Shown piece after piece: positions 7,580 through 16,440 of a stretch of DNA of 64,000 bases. Origin of the DNA: Oligoflexus sp. (GTDB taxonomy: Bacteria > Bdellovibrionota_B > Oligoflexia > Oligoflexales > Oligoflexaceae). The notes beneath the pieces were generated by a model. It had not been told where the DNA came from. It worked only from the letters and a program-made list of their open reading frames with translations, and ran no database searches. Each line of letters opens with the position of its first letter. Positions within the stretch are counted from its first letter, which is position 1. Both the position numbers and the translations under genes were made by a program. The DNA lies in contig JACMOC010000072.1 of NCBI GenBank assembly GCA_014378195.1, positions 62,001 to 126,000 on the forward strand, written 5' to 3'.

Positions 7580-10102
7580 ATGTTTAGCGAAGTCTCCTGG
7601 ACGCTCGGGGCAGCGATATTTGCAGTGACTGGCGCTACGGCAGCCGCAATTCTCCTGTGGTTCCTCCTGCGTCAGCAAAAAAAGCGTTCCTTGCTTCCTA
7701 TTCTGCAGGTCCTTGAACTGCAGCTAAAAGTCGTGCCGAAATTGCGTTGGACCAAACCTCCTCTCTGGCCCTTCGTGTGTTTTATTATAGCAGCAGCGGC
7801 TCTTACGGCTTACACCCTCGAACCGTCAGAATCGCTGGTAAAACGCGAAAATCTCGATTTGCGTTATACACATGTGGTGTTTGATCTCAGTCCTTCAGTA
7901 GCGTCGTATATTACACCCGCTGATTACGCCCACCTCGCTGACGACGTGCTAAATCGGCTCGATCATAAGGCGAAATTGAGCTTTAGCGTCTCGTCATCAC
8001 CTGAGATTTTTGCCATAGGGCAACGGGACGAACTCACCAAACTCATAGCTCAGGAAGGCTTTCACCGCGCGGGCTTTAAGGTTGGGGCTGCGGTTGAACA
8101 GCTTTTAAATCTAGCGCCGGATATCGAGCACCTGGTGATTGTATCCGACAATGATCGCGCGAGTTGGGAGGATTTCAACTGGGCCTACCTCGAGAAGAAA
8201 GTGCAGGTATCCTGGTTTCCCCTGCAAAAGGAAATCATTCGCTCCAACAATGTGTTCATCGATGATGTTAAGGCGCCGACGGCCAGTTCTCTCACTCAAA
8301 ACTGGACGGTCACAATACGCCGCAGTTCACAGGGTGAAGCCATCAAAGGCACGCTTAGTGTGGATAAAGGCGGGAAAACATATGGTGAGACGCCTTGGAG
8401 TTTTGACGGCACAACCAGCAGTATCGAGATGGAAGTCAAACTTCCAAAAGAGGCTTTAGCAGGCCAGACGAATGTATTGTGGGTACTGAAGACCGATGCG
8501 AAGGATGATTTGATTGCTGACAATACCTTTAGGGCCTGGATTAATTCTCATGACCGCAAGGCTATCCTCGTCTCTCAACCACGTGGGGAAATGTTTCTGG
8601 AAGATGCATTTTTTCACCTTAAAACAAGTTTGGACGTTTTAGGATTCAAAACGCAAAGGCTCGACAAAATAGTGCCCCATAACGAACTCAACGGGCAATT
8701 GATCGTCGCCGAAGCAAAACCTACGCAGCCTCGATCGTTTTTTTGCCCCGCAATCAAAAAAGCCAACGAATTTAATCGCCAAATTTGGCTCGTGCCTAGC
8801 GAAGGGATGAGAGATTATGGTGAGCTATGTGCCTGCGCTGCCTCATTCATTCAGGCACCGAAAGATATAGAGGGTATTCCGCAATACTGCGAAAATCTTG
8901 AGACGCGTGATCAATACGTGAGTGTCCTTCTGTCCTTGGGCGCCTTGCAACTGGGCGGCGACGTAAACAGCCCTCTTGGTGCACTGGCGATGCAGTACTT
9001 AAACAAGTCGAGCGGCATAAGGCTGCTCGCTTTCAGTGTCCCCCTAACGCCTTCCGCCACAACGGGCATCAGTTTTGGGCGAATGCCGCTTCTTTTGAAC
9101 TCCCTTTTCCAAGTCGCGCCACTGGAAGGCGGAAAGTTCAATTTCGGGAAGTGGCCGCGAATCGATAACATTTCGGGCGTTCCCAACATTGAAAATTTAG
9201 CGCTGAGCAACGTGCCTTTTCTAGAAAGTAGTTTTCAAACGCTCCCGGAAACCCGTATGCCGCCAAAGCTTAGCTTCGGGGAGCAGGGTATGATTCGCCA
9301 AAACGTGGCGGCGAACCGGGAAAAGGACGCGCGTCCTTGGATTATCACTTTTCTTTGGATACTGGCTGCTGCCATATGGATGGAAGTTATGGGCAATGTA
9401 ATAGCACGAATATTTCGCGGCCAGAAATGGGTGCAGCGATGGTTTGTCGGTTTGTTGATTGCAGGCGCTGCCTTTGGAGGAAAACCTGCTGAGGCTCAAG
9501 TGAAACTCAACATGGTAGGTTATGCCAAGACGCCTGTTCTCAACACGGTGCGTAGGGATGTGGCCGGCCGAACAAGTATTGAGCTCCTGGACCTGCCTAA
9601 ACAAAACACGCAAATCAATGCCGATGCCTTGAGCGAACCCTGGCTTTGGGTCGCTCAACCGAGTCTGATTGAAGGCTTGAGCCGGACCGATCGCGCCGAA
9701 CTAATCGCGTGGTTGCAACGCGGTGGGTTTCTTATCGTGGAAAATTATAAGGGGGCTGGCGACTTCCGGTCGAAAATCTTTGAAGCGATTCCGCAAGGCC
9801 AATGGAAACTTATTCCCCCTGATCATGAACTGATGCGGAGCTTCCACCTGCTTGCCTCGCTGCCCCAATGTGGTGACGTCGGCTGGGAAGGTTTTCAATT
9901 CGACCAAAGGCTCGCAATCCTCCTTATTCCCGGAGACTTTTTGGAAAGCGTAACAGGACAAAAAGGGGCGGCTTCCTGTTTTGCCAACCTAACGCAGGAA
10001 GGCGCCACGAAAATCTTCATCAATTTGATGATGGTCGTGTTAACCACTGACTACAAAAAGGATCAGGTTCACTTGCCTGAAATCCTGAAGAGGTTGCGAT
10101 AA
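7580..10102 (+). CDS. BatA-like membrane protein fused to DUF4159
   Basis: 840 aa. The N-terminus has two TM segments (about residues 8-30 and 60-80) of the BatA double-TM type, followed by a VWA-like region with a DxSxS motif (FDLSPSVAS) and a later VSDND. A further TM near residue 590 precedes a C-terminal DUF4159 domain (about 635-840) with the glutamine-amidotransferase-like strand ELIAWLQRGGFLIVEN. This BatA/DUF4159 fusion downstream of moxR-DUF58 is the arrangement known from alphaproteobacteria. Function unknown; probably an envelope complex subunit. AGGAAGGA precedes the ATG. Confidence 0.85.
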   Translation: MFSEVSWTLGAAIFAVTGATAAAILLWFLLRQQKKRSLLPILQVLELQLKVVPKLRWTKPPLWPFVCFIIAAAALTAYTLEPSESLVKRENLDLRYTHVVFDLSPSVASYITPADYAHLADDVLNRLDHKAKLSFSVSSSPEIFAIGQRDELTKLIAQEGFHRAGFKVGAAVEQLLNLAPDIEHLVIVSDNDRASWEDFNWAYLEKKVQVSWFPLQKEIIRSNNVFIDDVKAPTASSLTQNWTVTIRRSSQGEAIKGTLSVDKGGKTYGETPWSFDGTTSSIEMEVKLPKEALAGQTNVLWVLKTDAKDDLIADNTFRAWINSHDRKAILVSQPRGEMFLEDAFFHLKTSLDVLGFKTQRLDKIVPHNELNGQLIVAEAKPTQPRSFFCPAIKKANEFNRQIWLVPSEGMRDYGELCACAASFIQAPKDIEGIPQYCENLETRDQYVSVLLSLGALQLGGDVNSPLGALAMQYLNKSSGIRLLAFSVPLTPSATTGISFGRMPLLLNSLFQVAPLEGGKFNFGKWPRIDNISGVPNIENLALSNVPFLESSFQTLPETRMPPKLSFGEQGMIRQNVAANREKDARPWIITFLWILAAAIWMEVMGNVIARIFRGQKWVQRWFVGLLIAGAAFGGKPAEAQVKLNMVGYAKTPVLNTVRRDVAGRTSIELLDLPKQNTQINADALSEPWLWVAQPSLIEGLSRTDRAELIAWLQRGGFLIVENYKGAGDFRSKIFEAIPQGQWKLIPPDHELMRSFHLLASLPQCGDVGWEGFQFDQRLAILLIPGDFLESVTGQKGAASCFANLTQEGATKIFINLMMVVLTTDYKKDQVHLPEILKRLR

Positions 10103-10103
10103 C

Positions 10104-12392
10104 GTGGAAGAGTTCAACGAAATTCTCATAGTTTTAGGCCTCGGCTTTTTTGCGCTGGGCTTTTTCTGGTACCGAAAGTATGGGTGGAAACGTGGTCTTA
10201 TCGCCACTTTGATTCGTTTTGCGTGGGTCCTTCCCGTCGTCCTTGCGATTTGGCCTCGCCTTGATAAAACGACTGTTACAAGCTCTCTGAGTCTACGCAC
10301 GATACATTTTTTAGAAGACGACTCGCTTAGCATGGCAAAGGATGCCCGCGAGGCAATGGCGAAAAAGCTCGACACCCTTTGTCGGAAGTTCGGCTGCCGC
10401 ATTCAACATACGAAGCTCTCCGATTTGAGTGGGGAAGTGGAAAAAGGTTATACGCCACTGGCCCAAGGCGTGCAGGCCTGGATGCCTCTCACGCATGGTG
10501 AGCCTTGGATTGTCTACTCCGATGGCGGCGATTCGCAACCGAGCGCCCAGTGGGCCCCTCAGCTTAAAGGCAGCGGCCGGCAAAATGATAAAACTATGGG
10601 CCTCATACTCGCCGCGGACCATAAAGAGCAGGATAACCTGTGGATCGAGATGACCTCAGGACCCGACTTTGGTTTTGATCTGAAAGTCGTTGAAATGGAG
10701 GCCACGGTTTTCCGTCGGTCTTCGCATCTGAACGAAGAGCTGACCGTTCAGGTTCAGGCGAGCGTACTCGATAAAAACCTAGCGTCATTGAATGTGAATT
10801 TTCGGCCTAACGAAAAAGAAATTACGGTCCGTATTCCACTGCCACCCTTGAGCCGGGGTACGCACTTGGTCAAACTTCAAGTGCTACCAATCGCAAACGA
10901 AGCGGCCTTGTGGGACAACACGCTTTATAAAAGCATTGAGATTCTCCCGAACACTATAGGGCTATTGCATTTACTTGGGTCACCGTCCTGGGACGGGCGA
11001 TTCGTCAGGCGTTATCTCAAGTCCGAACCGAAATACGATCTCATCAGCTTTTTCATTTTGAGAGATCCGAGTGACGCGCAGTTTACGAACGAGCGAGAGC
11101 TAAGTTTGATTCCGTTTCCAGTGGAACGGCTTTTCAACGAAGAGCTGCCTAACTTCCGTGCGGTCATCATTCAAAACTTCTCTCTGTTTCAATTTTTGGA
11201 GCCGAGTTATCAGAAAAATCTTGTGGACTTCGTTTTGAACGGTGGTGGTCTGCTCTTTGTCGGTGGTCCCCGGGCCCTTCATGATCTCGATGTTTCCTCT
11301 TCACCACTGGCAGCCCTTTTACCGTTCAAAACCAAAGGAAGGTCTGGAGATACCAACGGCCTGGGTTTCAGTGGAGGCGAAATCGGTGGCATTCCTTATG
11401 ATAAAAACGCGAAATTTAAGATAGAGATGGCTGAACCCAGTCGTGAAAAGCGTCAGCTTGCTACAGTGTTTGACGATTGGGCTGCGCTGAATCTCAATCT
11501 TCGCGACAACGGAAGTTATCAAGGCTTGCATCAGCTCGACAATGTTGAACTCAATACCGAAAGTTCAACACCACTCCTGATGGCCAAACGGGAAGACGGC
11601 AAACAGAGTTTATTAGCTGCTGCATCTTATCCTGGAAAAGGTCGTGCCATATGGCTCTTCAGCGACGACCTCTGGCGGCTCGGGATGGAGTCTCAGACTT
11701 CGCGCGATAACTACCAGAGCTTTATGCGATCGGCGATGACCTGGTTACTCCGCGAAGAATTGCAAAGACCACTCTGGATTCAGGATTTCGCGCTGAGCAC
11801 CCAAGGTGACGAGACGGTCTGGTCGGCGCGCATTCGCGGTGCGGCGGCACGGTTCCTGGAAGAAGGCGATAATTGGCATTATCGCCTCTGTGGTATCGAT
11901 CTGCCGGTTCAAAAGGTGAGTCGGCAAATGCTGACGCCGGACCAATGGATAGTCAGCGGTTCCCTCTCGGCCCGAATGGCCAGCGGTTCGGTATGTGAAA
12001 TGAATCTGGAAGGTCAGCACGCGGCTTTCGGCAAAGTCAGAACTTCGGCGTATGGCGTGATCCCTGAATCCTATAAAGACTCGGAAATGGAGGGCTCGCT
12101 TCATCGCCTCGAACAGCTCGGAACGTTGAGCGGCGCGACTTTGCTTGATAGCAACGATTCCAGCTATGCGCTGGAAGAGTGGTTCGGCAAGGTTACGGGC
12201 AATCTTGCGAGTGCTGAGAAGTCCGAGCAAAAGCTGATGCCTGATTACTATTGGGTCATGGATACCTGGTGGGGGTACCTTTTGATTTTGCTTATTCCTC
12301 TGGAGATCCTTGTAAGACGCTGGGATGTCCTTGTGGGTGGGCGTCTTTGGGAGGATAGGGAAAAAGGCGTAACGCGTAGATCTGACTTGTAG
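10104..12392 (+). CDS. Large membrane protein with amidotransferase-like fold (moxR operon)
   Basis: 762 aa. TM segments lie at about residues 7-22 and 30-48, with a third near 730-750 close to the C-terminus; the large middle part is expected in the periplasm. It contains a class I glutamine-amidotransferase-like strand (VDFVLNGGGLLFVGGP) of the type seen in the partner proteins of DUF4159/moxR operons, without an obvious catalytic Cys. GTG is the start, 1 base after the upstream stop; GAAGAGG lies 10 bases before it. With the three preceding genes it likely forms one complex. The specific role is unknown. Confidence 0.8.
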   Translation: MEEFNEILIVLGLGFFALGFFWYRKYGWKRGLIATLIRFAWVLPVVLAIWPRLDKTTVTSSLSLRTIHFLEDDSLSMAKDAREAMAKKLDTLCRKFGCRIQHTKLSDLSGEVEKGYTPLAQGVQAWMPLTHGEPWIVYSDGGDSQPSAQWAPQLKGSGRQNDKTMGLILAADHKEQDNLWIEMTSGPDFGFDLKVVEMEATVFRRSSHLNEELTVQVQASVLDKNLASLNVNFRPNEKEITVRIPLPPLSRGTHLVKLQVLPIANEAALWDNTLYKSIEILPNTIGLLHLLGSPSWDGRFVRRYLKSEPKYDLISFFILRDPSDAQFTNERELSLIPFPVERLFNEELPNFRAVIIQNFSLFQFLEPSYQKNLVDFVLNGGGLLFVGGPRALHDLDVSSSPLAALLPFKTKGRSGDTNGLGFSGGEIGGIPYDKNAKFKIEMAEPSREKRQLATVFDDWAALNLNLRDNGSYQGLHQLDNVELNTESSTPLLMAKREDGKQSLLAAASYPGKGRAIWLFSDDLWRLGMESQTSRDNYQSFMRSAMTWLLREELQRPLWIQDFALSTQGDETVWSARIRGAAARFLEEGDNWHYRLCGIDLPVQKVSRQMLTPDQWIVSGSLSARMASGSVCEMNLEGQHAAFGKVRTSAYGVIPESYKDSEMEGSLHRLEQLGTLSGATLLDSNDSSYALEEWFGKVTGNLASAEKSEQKLMPDYYWVMDTWWGYLLILLIPLEILVRRWDVLVGGRLWEDREKGVTRRSDL

Positions 12393-12457
12393 CGGCCCCA
12401 GTTTTGCCTATCGAGGTCTCGGGGACGCATGTTAACGTACGGTGGGAGGACCTTATT

Positions 12458-13168
12458 ATGACGGTAGAACAAAAAAGATATCGCAAATTCCTATCGAAAA
12501 AAATTCAACAGCTAAACGATATAGTTGCGGACCTCGATAGCCTAGTTACTGAGATCGGTTCAGATTTTTATCGTGTCAGTATCTTTGGATCTGCACGTAT
12601 CAAGCCTGACACGGCGGAATATAAAGAAGTTTATCTCCTCGCTAAACAACTTGCTTCGCGCGGTGTTGATATTGTGACTGGGGGCGGACCTGGTTTGATG
12701 GAAGCGGCCAATCTCGGCGCGAAAGAGGGCAGTAACCATAGTCGTTCATTCGGTCTGCATATCGAGTTGCCTTTTGAGACCGATACCAATCTTCATCTCG
12801 ACGTTAAGTATCACCATCGTCGCTTTTCGTCGCGTTTAGACGAGTTTATGCGCATCAGTCATGCTGTGGTGGTGACGCCGGGTGGCATTGGGACTTTGCT
12901 GGAATTATTCTATACGTGGCAGTTGATGCAGGTGAATCACATTCCTCAGCGTCCTCTGATCCTTCTTGGATCAATGTGGGAGCCACTGCTGACGTGGATG
13001 GAGGAATTCCCTTTGAAACGTTCGCTCATGGATCAAAAGGATTTTAATTCCATTATACTTGTACGCAGCGTGGACGAAGTGATCACGAAGTTGGAGCCAA
13101 GTATCAAAGAGTTCTACCTGAAAGCCGGCATTACACCGCCGCCTCCACCGGTTCTTGTCGTGCCTTAA
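12458..13168 (+). CDS. LOG-family Rossmann-fold protein (TIGR00730-like)
   Basis: 236 aa. It has the GGGPGLMEA motif (residues 75-83) and PGGIGTLLE (141-149) that define the LOG/lysine-decarboxylase-like family. Members hydrolyse cytokinin riboside monophosphates or related nucleotide monophosphates. An N-terminal helical extension of about 35 residues precedes the Rossmann core. ATG 12458 has GGGAGGA 8 bases upstream and is preferred over an open extension of 18 codons. It lies 65 bases after the moxR operon and its stop is 2 bases from the convergent lipoprotein stop. Confidence 0.88.
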   Translation: MTVEQKRYRKFLSKKIQQLNDIVADLDSLVTEIGSDFYRVSIFGSARIKPDTAEYKEVYLLAKQLASRGVDIVTGGGPGLMEAANLGAKEGSNHSRSFGLHIELPFETDTNLHLDVKYHHRRFSSRLDEFMRISHAVVVTPGGIGTLLELFYTWQLMQVNHIPQRPLILLGSMWEPLLTWMEEFPLKRSLMDQKDFNSIILVRSVDEVITKLEPSIKEFYLKAGITPPPPPVLVVP

Positions 13169-13170
13169 GT

Positions 13171-13941
13171 TTACTCCTCAAGTCCTTCGAGGCTTATGGT
13201 GCGAAGTTCGGTCCAGAGGGACGACGCGCCGTGAGCCTGTACATAATAGCCGTTCATTTTCTCCAGAAGAAGACTGAGGCTGATGCGACCGCTCATTCGC
13301 TGTTTTTGCAGATCCGCCACGAGCTCCTGAGCCTTCGTTTTATCCTCTTCCCTGGTCAAATTCAAAGCTTTCACAAAAGCCTCCGACTCTTTAGGGCCTG
13401 GATTCATCTGTGTGCTAAAGGCGCGTGTAAGGCCGTCAAGGCTCTGAAGAATGCGATCACTTTCTTCGCGATCCTCATTGGTCAGACGATTGTCCCAAAT
13501 CTGATGCACAGTGTCGCGCCACAGTAGAAAGTTCTCACGCAAGAATTTTTCGTTGGAACTTCTCCACTCGAGATAGAGAGCGAAGGGTGGATTTTTCGTG
13601 AGGCACTTCACATGTTCAGCATTGTATTGACAGTCACTTTTGCTGTCGAACGAACGAGGGGCGTGATAACAGCGATTCACAGCCACTGTATCGGCTTGGC
13701 AACGAACGCAGAGTTCGTTCCCGACCTCAGTCTTGCAGGCTTCGGGGAGGCCCTTTGCGTTGAGTATGGGAGTGATTTTGGGCGCCTGAGCGACAGCAAC
13801 CAGTGATTGCGGCGAGCTACGGTCCATGTAACGTTTGTGCGGTGGATGAAGAGAGCGTCCCAGATCACCTTCGGGAGCGCAGCTCAAACCGATGAGTACG
13901 ATCAAGGCGAAAGAGCAGCAGACTTTGAAGGGAATTTTCAT
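13171..13941 (-). CDS. Cys-rich lipoprotein, unknown function
   Basis: 256 aa, family not recognised. The N-terminus MKIPFKVCCSFALIVLIGLSC is a lipoprotein signal peptide ending in a GLSC lipobox. The mature protein has a cluster of cysteines between residues about 70 and 120 (CKTEVGNELCVRCQ and further Cys), likely disulfides in the periplasm, and a helical C-terminal half. ATG 13941 follows GAGG by a usable distance; the frame is open 7 codons further. It stands alone between the LOG gene (convergent) and the M23 gene terminator. Confidence 0.7.
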   Translation of the reverse strand: MKIPFKVCCSFALIVLIGLSCAPEGDLGRSLHPPHKRYMDRSSPQSLVAVAQAPKITPILNAKGLPEACKTEVGNELCVRCQADTVAVNRCYHAPRSFDSKSDCQYNAEHVKCLTKNPPFALYLEWRSSNEKFLRENFLLWRDTVHQIWDNRLTNEDREESDRILQSLDGLTRAFSTQMNPGPKESEAFVKALNLTREEDKTKAQELVADLQKQRMSGRISLSLLLEKMNGYYVQAHGASSLWTELRTISLEGLEE

Positions 13942-13996
13942 CGGTGCGTCCTCACGTCTCATTGGCCTTTATTATGCCATGGTTTGAAACCGAAAG

Positions 13997-14030
13997 GAAA
14001 AAAAACCCCGAGACGAAGCGCCTCGGGGTT
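13997..14030 (-). terminator. Rho-independent terminator of the M23 gene
   Basis: Perfect 9-bp stem AACCCCGAG / CTCGGGGTT (14004-14012 with 14022-14030) with a 9-base loop. In the minus direction it is followed by a run of eight T, just after the stop of the M23 peptidase gene at 14055. Confidence 0.85.
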
Positions 14031-14054
14031 ATACACATTGTGATTCGAAAAGTT

Positions 14055-15356
14055 TTAGTTGTTGCGAGTACTGCTGGCTTCGACGTGTTGAGCAACATTC
14101 CAGTCAGGCAAGGTACGAAGTACTGTGCCGACTTCTTTTTGAAACTTCGATAGTTCGTTAGCAGGAACTGGATCAGCAGAAGGGAATTTGCGTCCGAGCG
14201 GATCGACGTAAACACCGTTTTCATAAAAAGCAAAGTGAAGGTGAGGGCCAGTCGCAAGACCGGTGGCGCCGACATAACCGATGACCTGTCCCTGTTCAAC
14301 AACGCTGCCTTTGTGCAGGCCGGCGGCAAAACCCTTCATGTGAAGGTAGGCCGTGGAATATGTTCCGTTGTGTTGAATCTTGATCAAGTTGCCCGACCCA
14401 CCGTGAGGTCCGATCTCAACGACGGTTCCATGACCGATCGTCATGATCGGTGTTCCAACCGGAGCGCCGTAGTCAACGCCGTTGTGCGGACGCATGATTT
14501 TAAGAATGGGATGGAAACGGCCTTTGGAGAAACCCGAGGTCACGCGACCAAATTTCAACGGGCTTTTGATAAAGAGTTGTTTCAAGCTATTGCCGTTTGC
14601 CGCGTAATACGAAGCATTAGGTCCAATCTGAGGATAACGGACGCCTGTGAAAATCTGCGCGCCGTTTTCGTATTCGGCAGCGAGGATATTACCCCATCCG
14701 ATGACTTTGTCGTTGACAATTTTTTGCTCGACAGTCAAACGCCAGCGATCGCCGCGACGAACCTGTCTGGAAAAGTCGACTTGCCACGCAAACACTTCGG
14801 TGAGGTTGGTGATAAGGCTTGGATCCATACCCACAAGGTCGGCCGATTCCCAAAGGCTCGTATCGACGACGCCGATGAAAGTCTTACGTTGAATCGTTGT
14901 CGGCAAAACGGTTTTAGTCGCTGTCCATTCTAGATCGGAGTCGTTATTTCTTTCGATTAACAAGCTAGAATCGGCAGCGATCCTGAGTTCGATCGAGACG
15001 GGGTCGGTTTTGTCTTCCGAAGTCCACGCGATGCTGTACTGTGTGCCCGCACCAATGTCTTGGAGAGGAAACACTTTTTTTGCACCGTCTACGATCTTAA
15101 GAATAGTGGAAGAATCGATATTGAGAGCGCGGAGTGAGTTATAAAAGCTCGAGCCTTTTTGAAATTCATGCTCGCTTACATAACTGGTCAGGACTTCGCG
15201 AGCATTGCTCGTTTTTGCAGAAGCCGAAGTGGATTCCATTTCAACTTCAGAACTCTTCGTGCCAGGTGGAGCCTTAGCCTCATCGCTTGCTTGCGGTTTG
15301 CAAGCTGCGAGAAGGCAGAGGCTTGCGCTAAGGGTTGCGATACGCAGATTGACCAT
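14055..15356 (-). CDS. M23-family peptidoglycan endopeptidase lipoprotein (LytM-type)
   Basis: 433 aa. The signal peptide ends in LLAAC, so it is a lipoprotein with Cys19. The C-terminal M23 domain (about residues 295-400) shows the zinc/catalytic pattern HNGVDYGAP (His and Asp), then LHMKGF and GPHLHFAFYENG (HxH). The middle region resembles the OapA/MepM-type N-terminal domains that precede M23 in cell wall hydrolases. It should cut peptide cross-links in the cell wall during growth or division. AAGGAGA precedes the ATG and a strong terminator follows the stop, so it is probably monocistronic. Confidence 0.9.
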   Translation of the reverse strand: MVNLRIATLSASLCLLAACKPQASDEAKAPPGTKSSEVEMESTSASAKTSNAREVLTSYVSEHEFQKGSSFYNSLRALNIDSSTILKIVDGAKKVFPLQDIGAGTQYSIAWTSEDKTDPVSIELRIAADSSLLIERNNDSDLEWTATKTVLPTTIQRKTFIGVVDTSLWESADLVGMDPSLITNLTEVFAWQVDFSRQVRRGDRWRLTVEQKIVNDKVIGWGNILAAEYENGAQIFTGVRYPQIGPNASYYAANGNSLKQLFIKSPLKFGRVTSGFSKGRFHPILKIMRPHNGVDYGAPVGTPIMTIGHGTVVEIGPHGGSGNLIKIQHNGTYSTAYLHMKGFAAGLHKGSVVEQGQVIGYVGATGLATGPHLHFAFYENGVYVDPLGRKFPSADPVPANELSKFQKEVGTVLRTLPDWNVAQHVEASSTRNN

Positions 15357-15478
15357 GCTGTCTCCTTTTGGTTACTAGATATTTTAAAAAAATATCGAAT
15401 AAAACAGTAAGAAAGTGAGTGAGGGAACCAATTAAAGTCCCCCCTGTCAACTGAGAAAAAACTTCATCAGTCTTATTG

Positions 15479-16207
15479 TCAGCGCCAAGACTTGCGAGAT
15501 TTTGCGCGTGGAACAGGTTTTGAAGTAACAGCCGATGACGTTACGTAAGTCCCATCGGAGGTACGTACGAACTCGCCTTCTAGTGAGACTAAGGGATGAT
15601 CGCCCTGTTCATAATTTTTTACGACGGAACCGTTTGGCTTGTCGTACGCGCTTGTGCCGTTCCTAACGATATAGTGAACGGACCCACCGGATGAGCGGGC
15701 TGTAGAAGCTCCAGCTCTTGGCGCCAATGAAGCATCGATAGCACCCATATTTGAATTGGGTGGTGCAATATTCGGATTAGCGCCTGCGTCTTGATTTCCA
15801 CTTACTATAGCACCGTCTTGTTTGATCCCCAAGTCTTTGGAGCTATTTTCTTCAAGTGACAAATTATTTTGCGCCGGAAGTCCTTTGATACCAGCGCTTG
15901 CACCGCCTGAGCCAAGGAAGTTTTCACCGACTGCATTATTAACGAATTCATTCGACTTGCCGTTTTTAACGCCGCCGAGGTTTTCGTTATCGAGCAGATT
16001 ATTTCCATTGTCGCCATCGGCTGCATTGTTTGCATTTTCACGGTTATTTGCCGAATTTTCGTTAAATCCAACTTCATTGGCGTTGGCGGCATTGTTGTCG
16101 CCATCGCCCGACGGATCTTCATTTGCATCGACGCCGGCACAAGCGTTTAACATCATGGCAAGGACAACGAGCTTTACTGAGTTTTTGGTATAGTGCAGTA
16201 GGTTCAT
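15479..16207 (-). CDS. Asn-rich lipoprotein with SH3-like C-terminus
   Basis: 242 aa. The signal peptide ends in MLNAC. Residues about 25-90 are very rich in Asn, Asp, Glu and Gly with short NNA and NEN type repetitions, probably disordered at the cell surface or in the periplasm. The C-terminal 70 residues (VHYIVRNGTSAYDKPNGSVV) resemble a bacterial SH3 domain. The ATG at 16207 has AGGA about 8 bases upstream; an in-frame ATG at 16216 overlaps that site. The function is unknown. Confidence 0.65.
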   Translation of the reverse strand: MNLLHYTKNSVKLVVLAMMLNACAGVDANEDPSGDGDNNAANANEVGFNENSANNRENANNAADGDNGNNLLDNENLGGVKNGKSNEFVNNAVGENFLGSGGASAGIKGLPAQNNLSLEENSSKDLGIKQDGAIVSGNQDAGANPNIAPPNSNMGAIDASLAPRAGASTARSSGGSVHYIVRNGTSAYDKPNGSVVKNYEQGDHPLVSLEGEFVRTSDGTYVTSSAVTSKPVPRAKSRKSWR

Positions 16208-16264
16208 GGCAAACATCCTGTCTTAGCGTTCGAACCAATTTAAGTTTTGGATCGCCGTCACACA

Positions 16265-16390
16265 TCATGCGTGAGTCGTCTTACTTGTCGGCCTAGGTAG
16301 GTAAGACTTGAGGGGTAGGGTGAAGATTCTTCCTTGGAGTAAGTCATAAGAGTTGAGACAAAATGGCTCTAGGAGCGGAGGCTTATTCAT
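16265..16390 (-). CDS. Possible 41-aa small protein
   Basis: A short open frame starting MNKPPLLEPF with AGGAG at 7 bases before its ATG, a near-ideal ribosome binding site, in the otherwise empty stretch upstream of the Asn-rich lipoprotein. The peptide is Pro/Leu-rich, has no TM segment and matches nothing I recognise. It could be a leader peptide for the downstream lipoprotein or a chance reading frame. Confidence 0.3.
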   Translation of the reverse strand: MNKPPLLEPFCLNSYDLLQGRIFTLPLKSYLPRPTSKTTHA

Positions 16391-16440
16391 TGTATTCTCC
16401 TGCTGGCCAGCGATAGAGCTGTGTTAAAAAGGACGGCTTT

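Noticed and set aside
6593..7678. Long open frame on the minus strand opposite the DUF58 gene
   Set aside because: It is a shadow of the plus-strand genes, lacks a ribosome binding site and family features.
14235..14933. Long open frame on the plus strand opposite the M23 gene
   Set aside because: Runs antisense through a well-defined M23 domain and has no protein-like character.
15440..15455. Perfect TTGACA upstream of the M23 gene on the minus strand
   Set aside because: No -10 element at 16-18 bases from it, so no promoter call.
16220..16240. tRNA-like GTTCGAACC sequence
   Set aside because: No acceptor stem, anticodon arm or CCA-side pairing around it; just a short palindrome.
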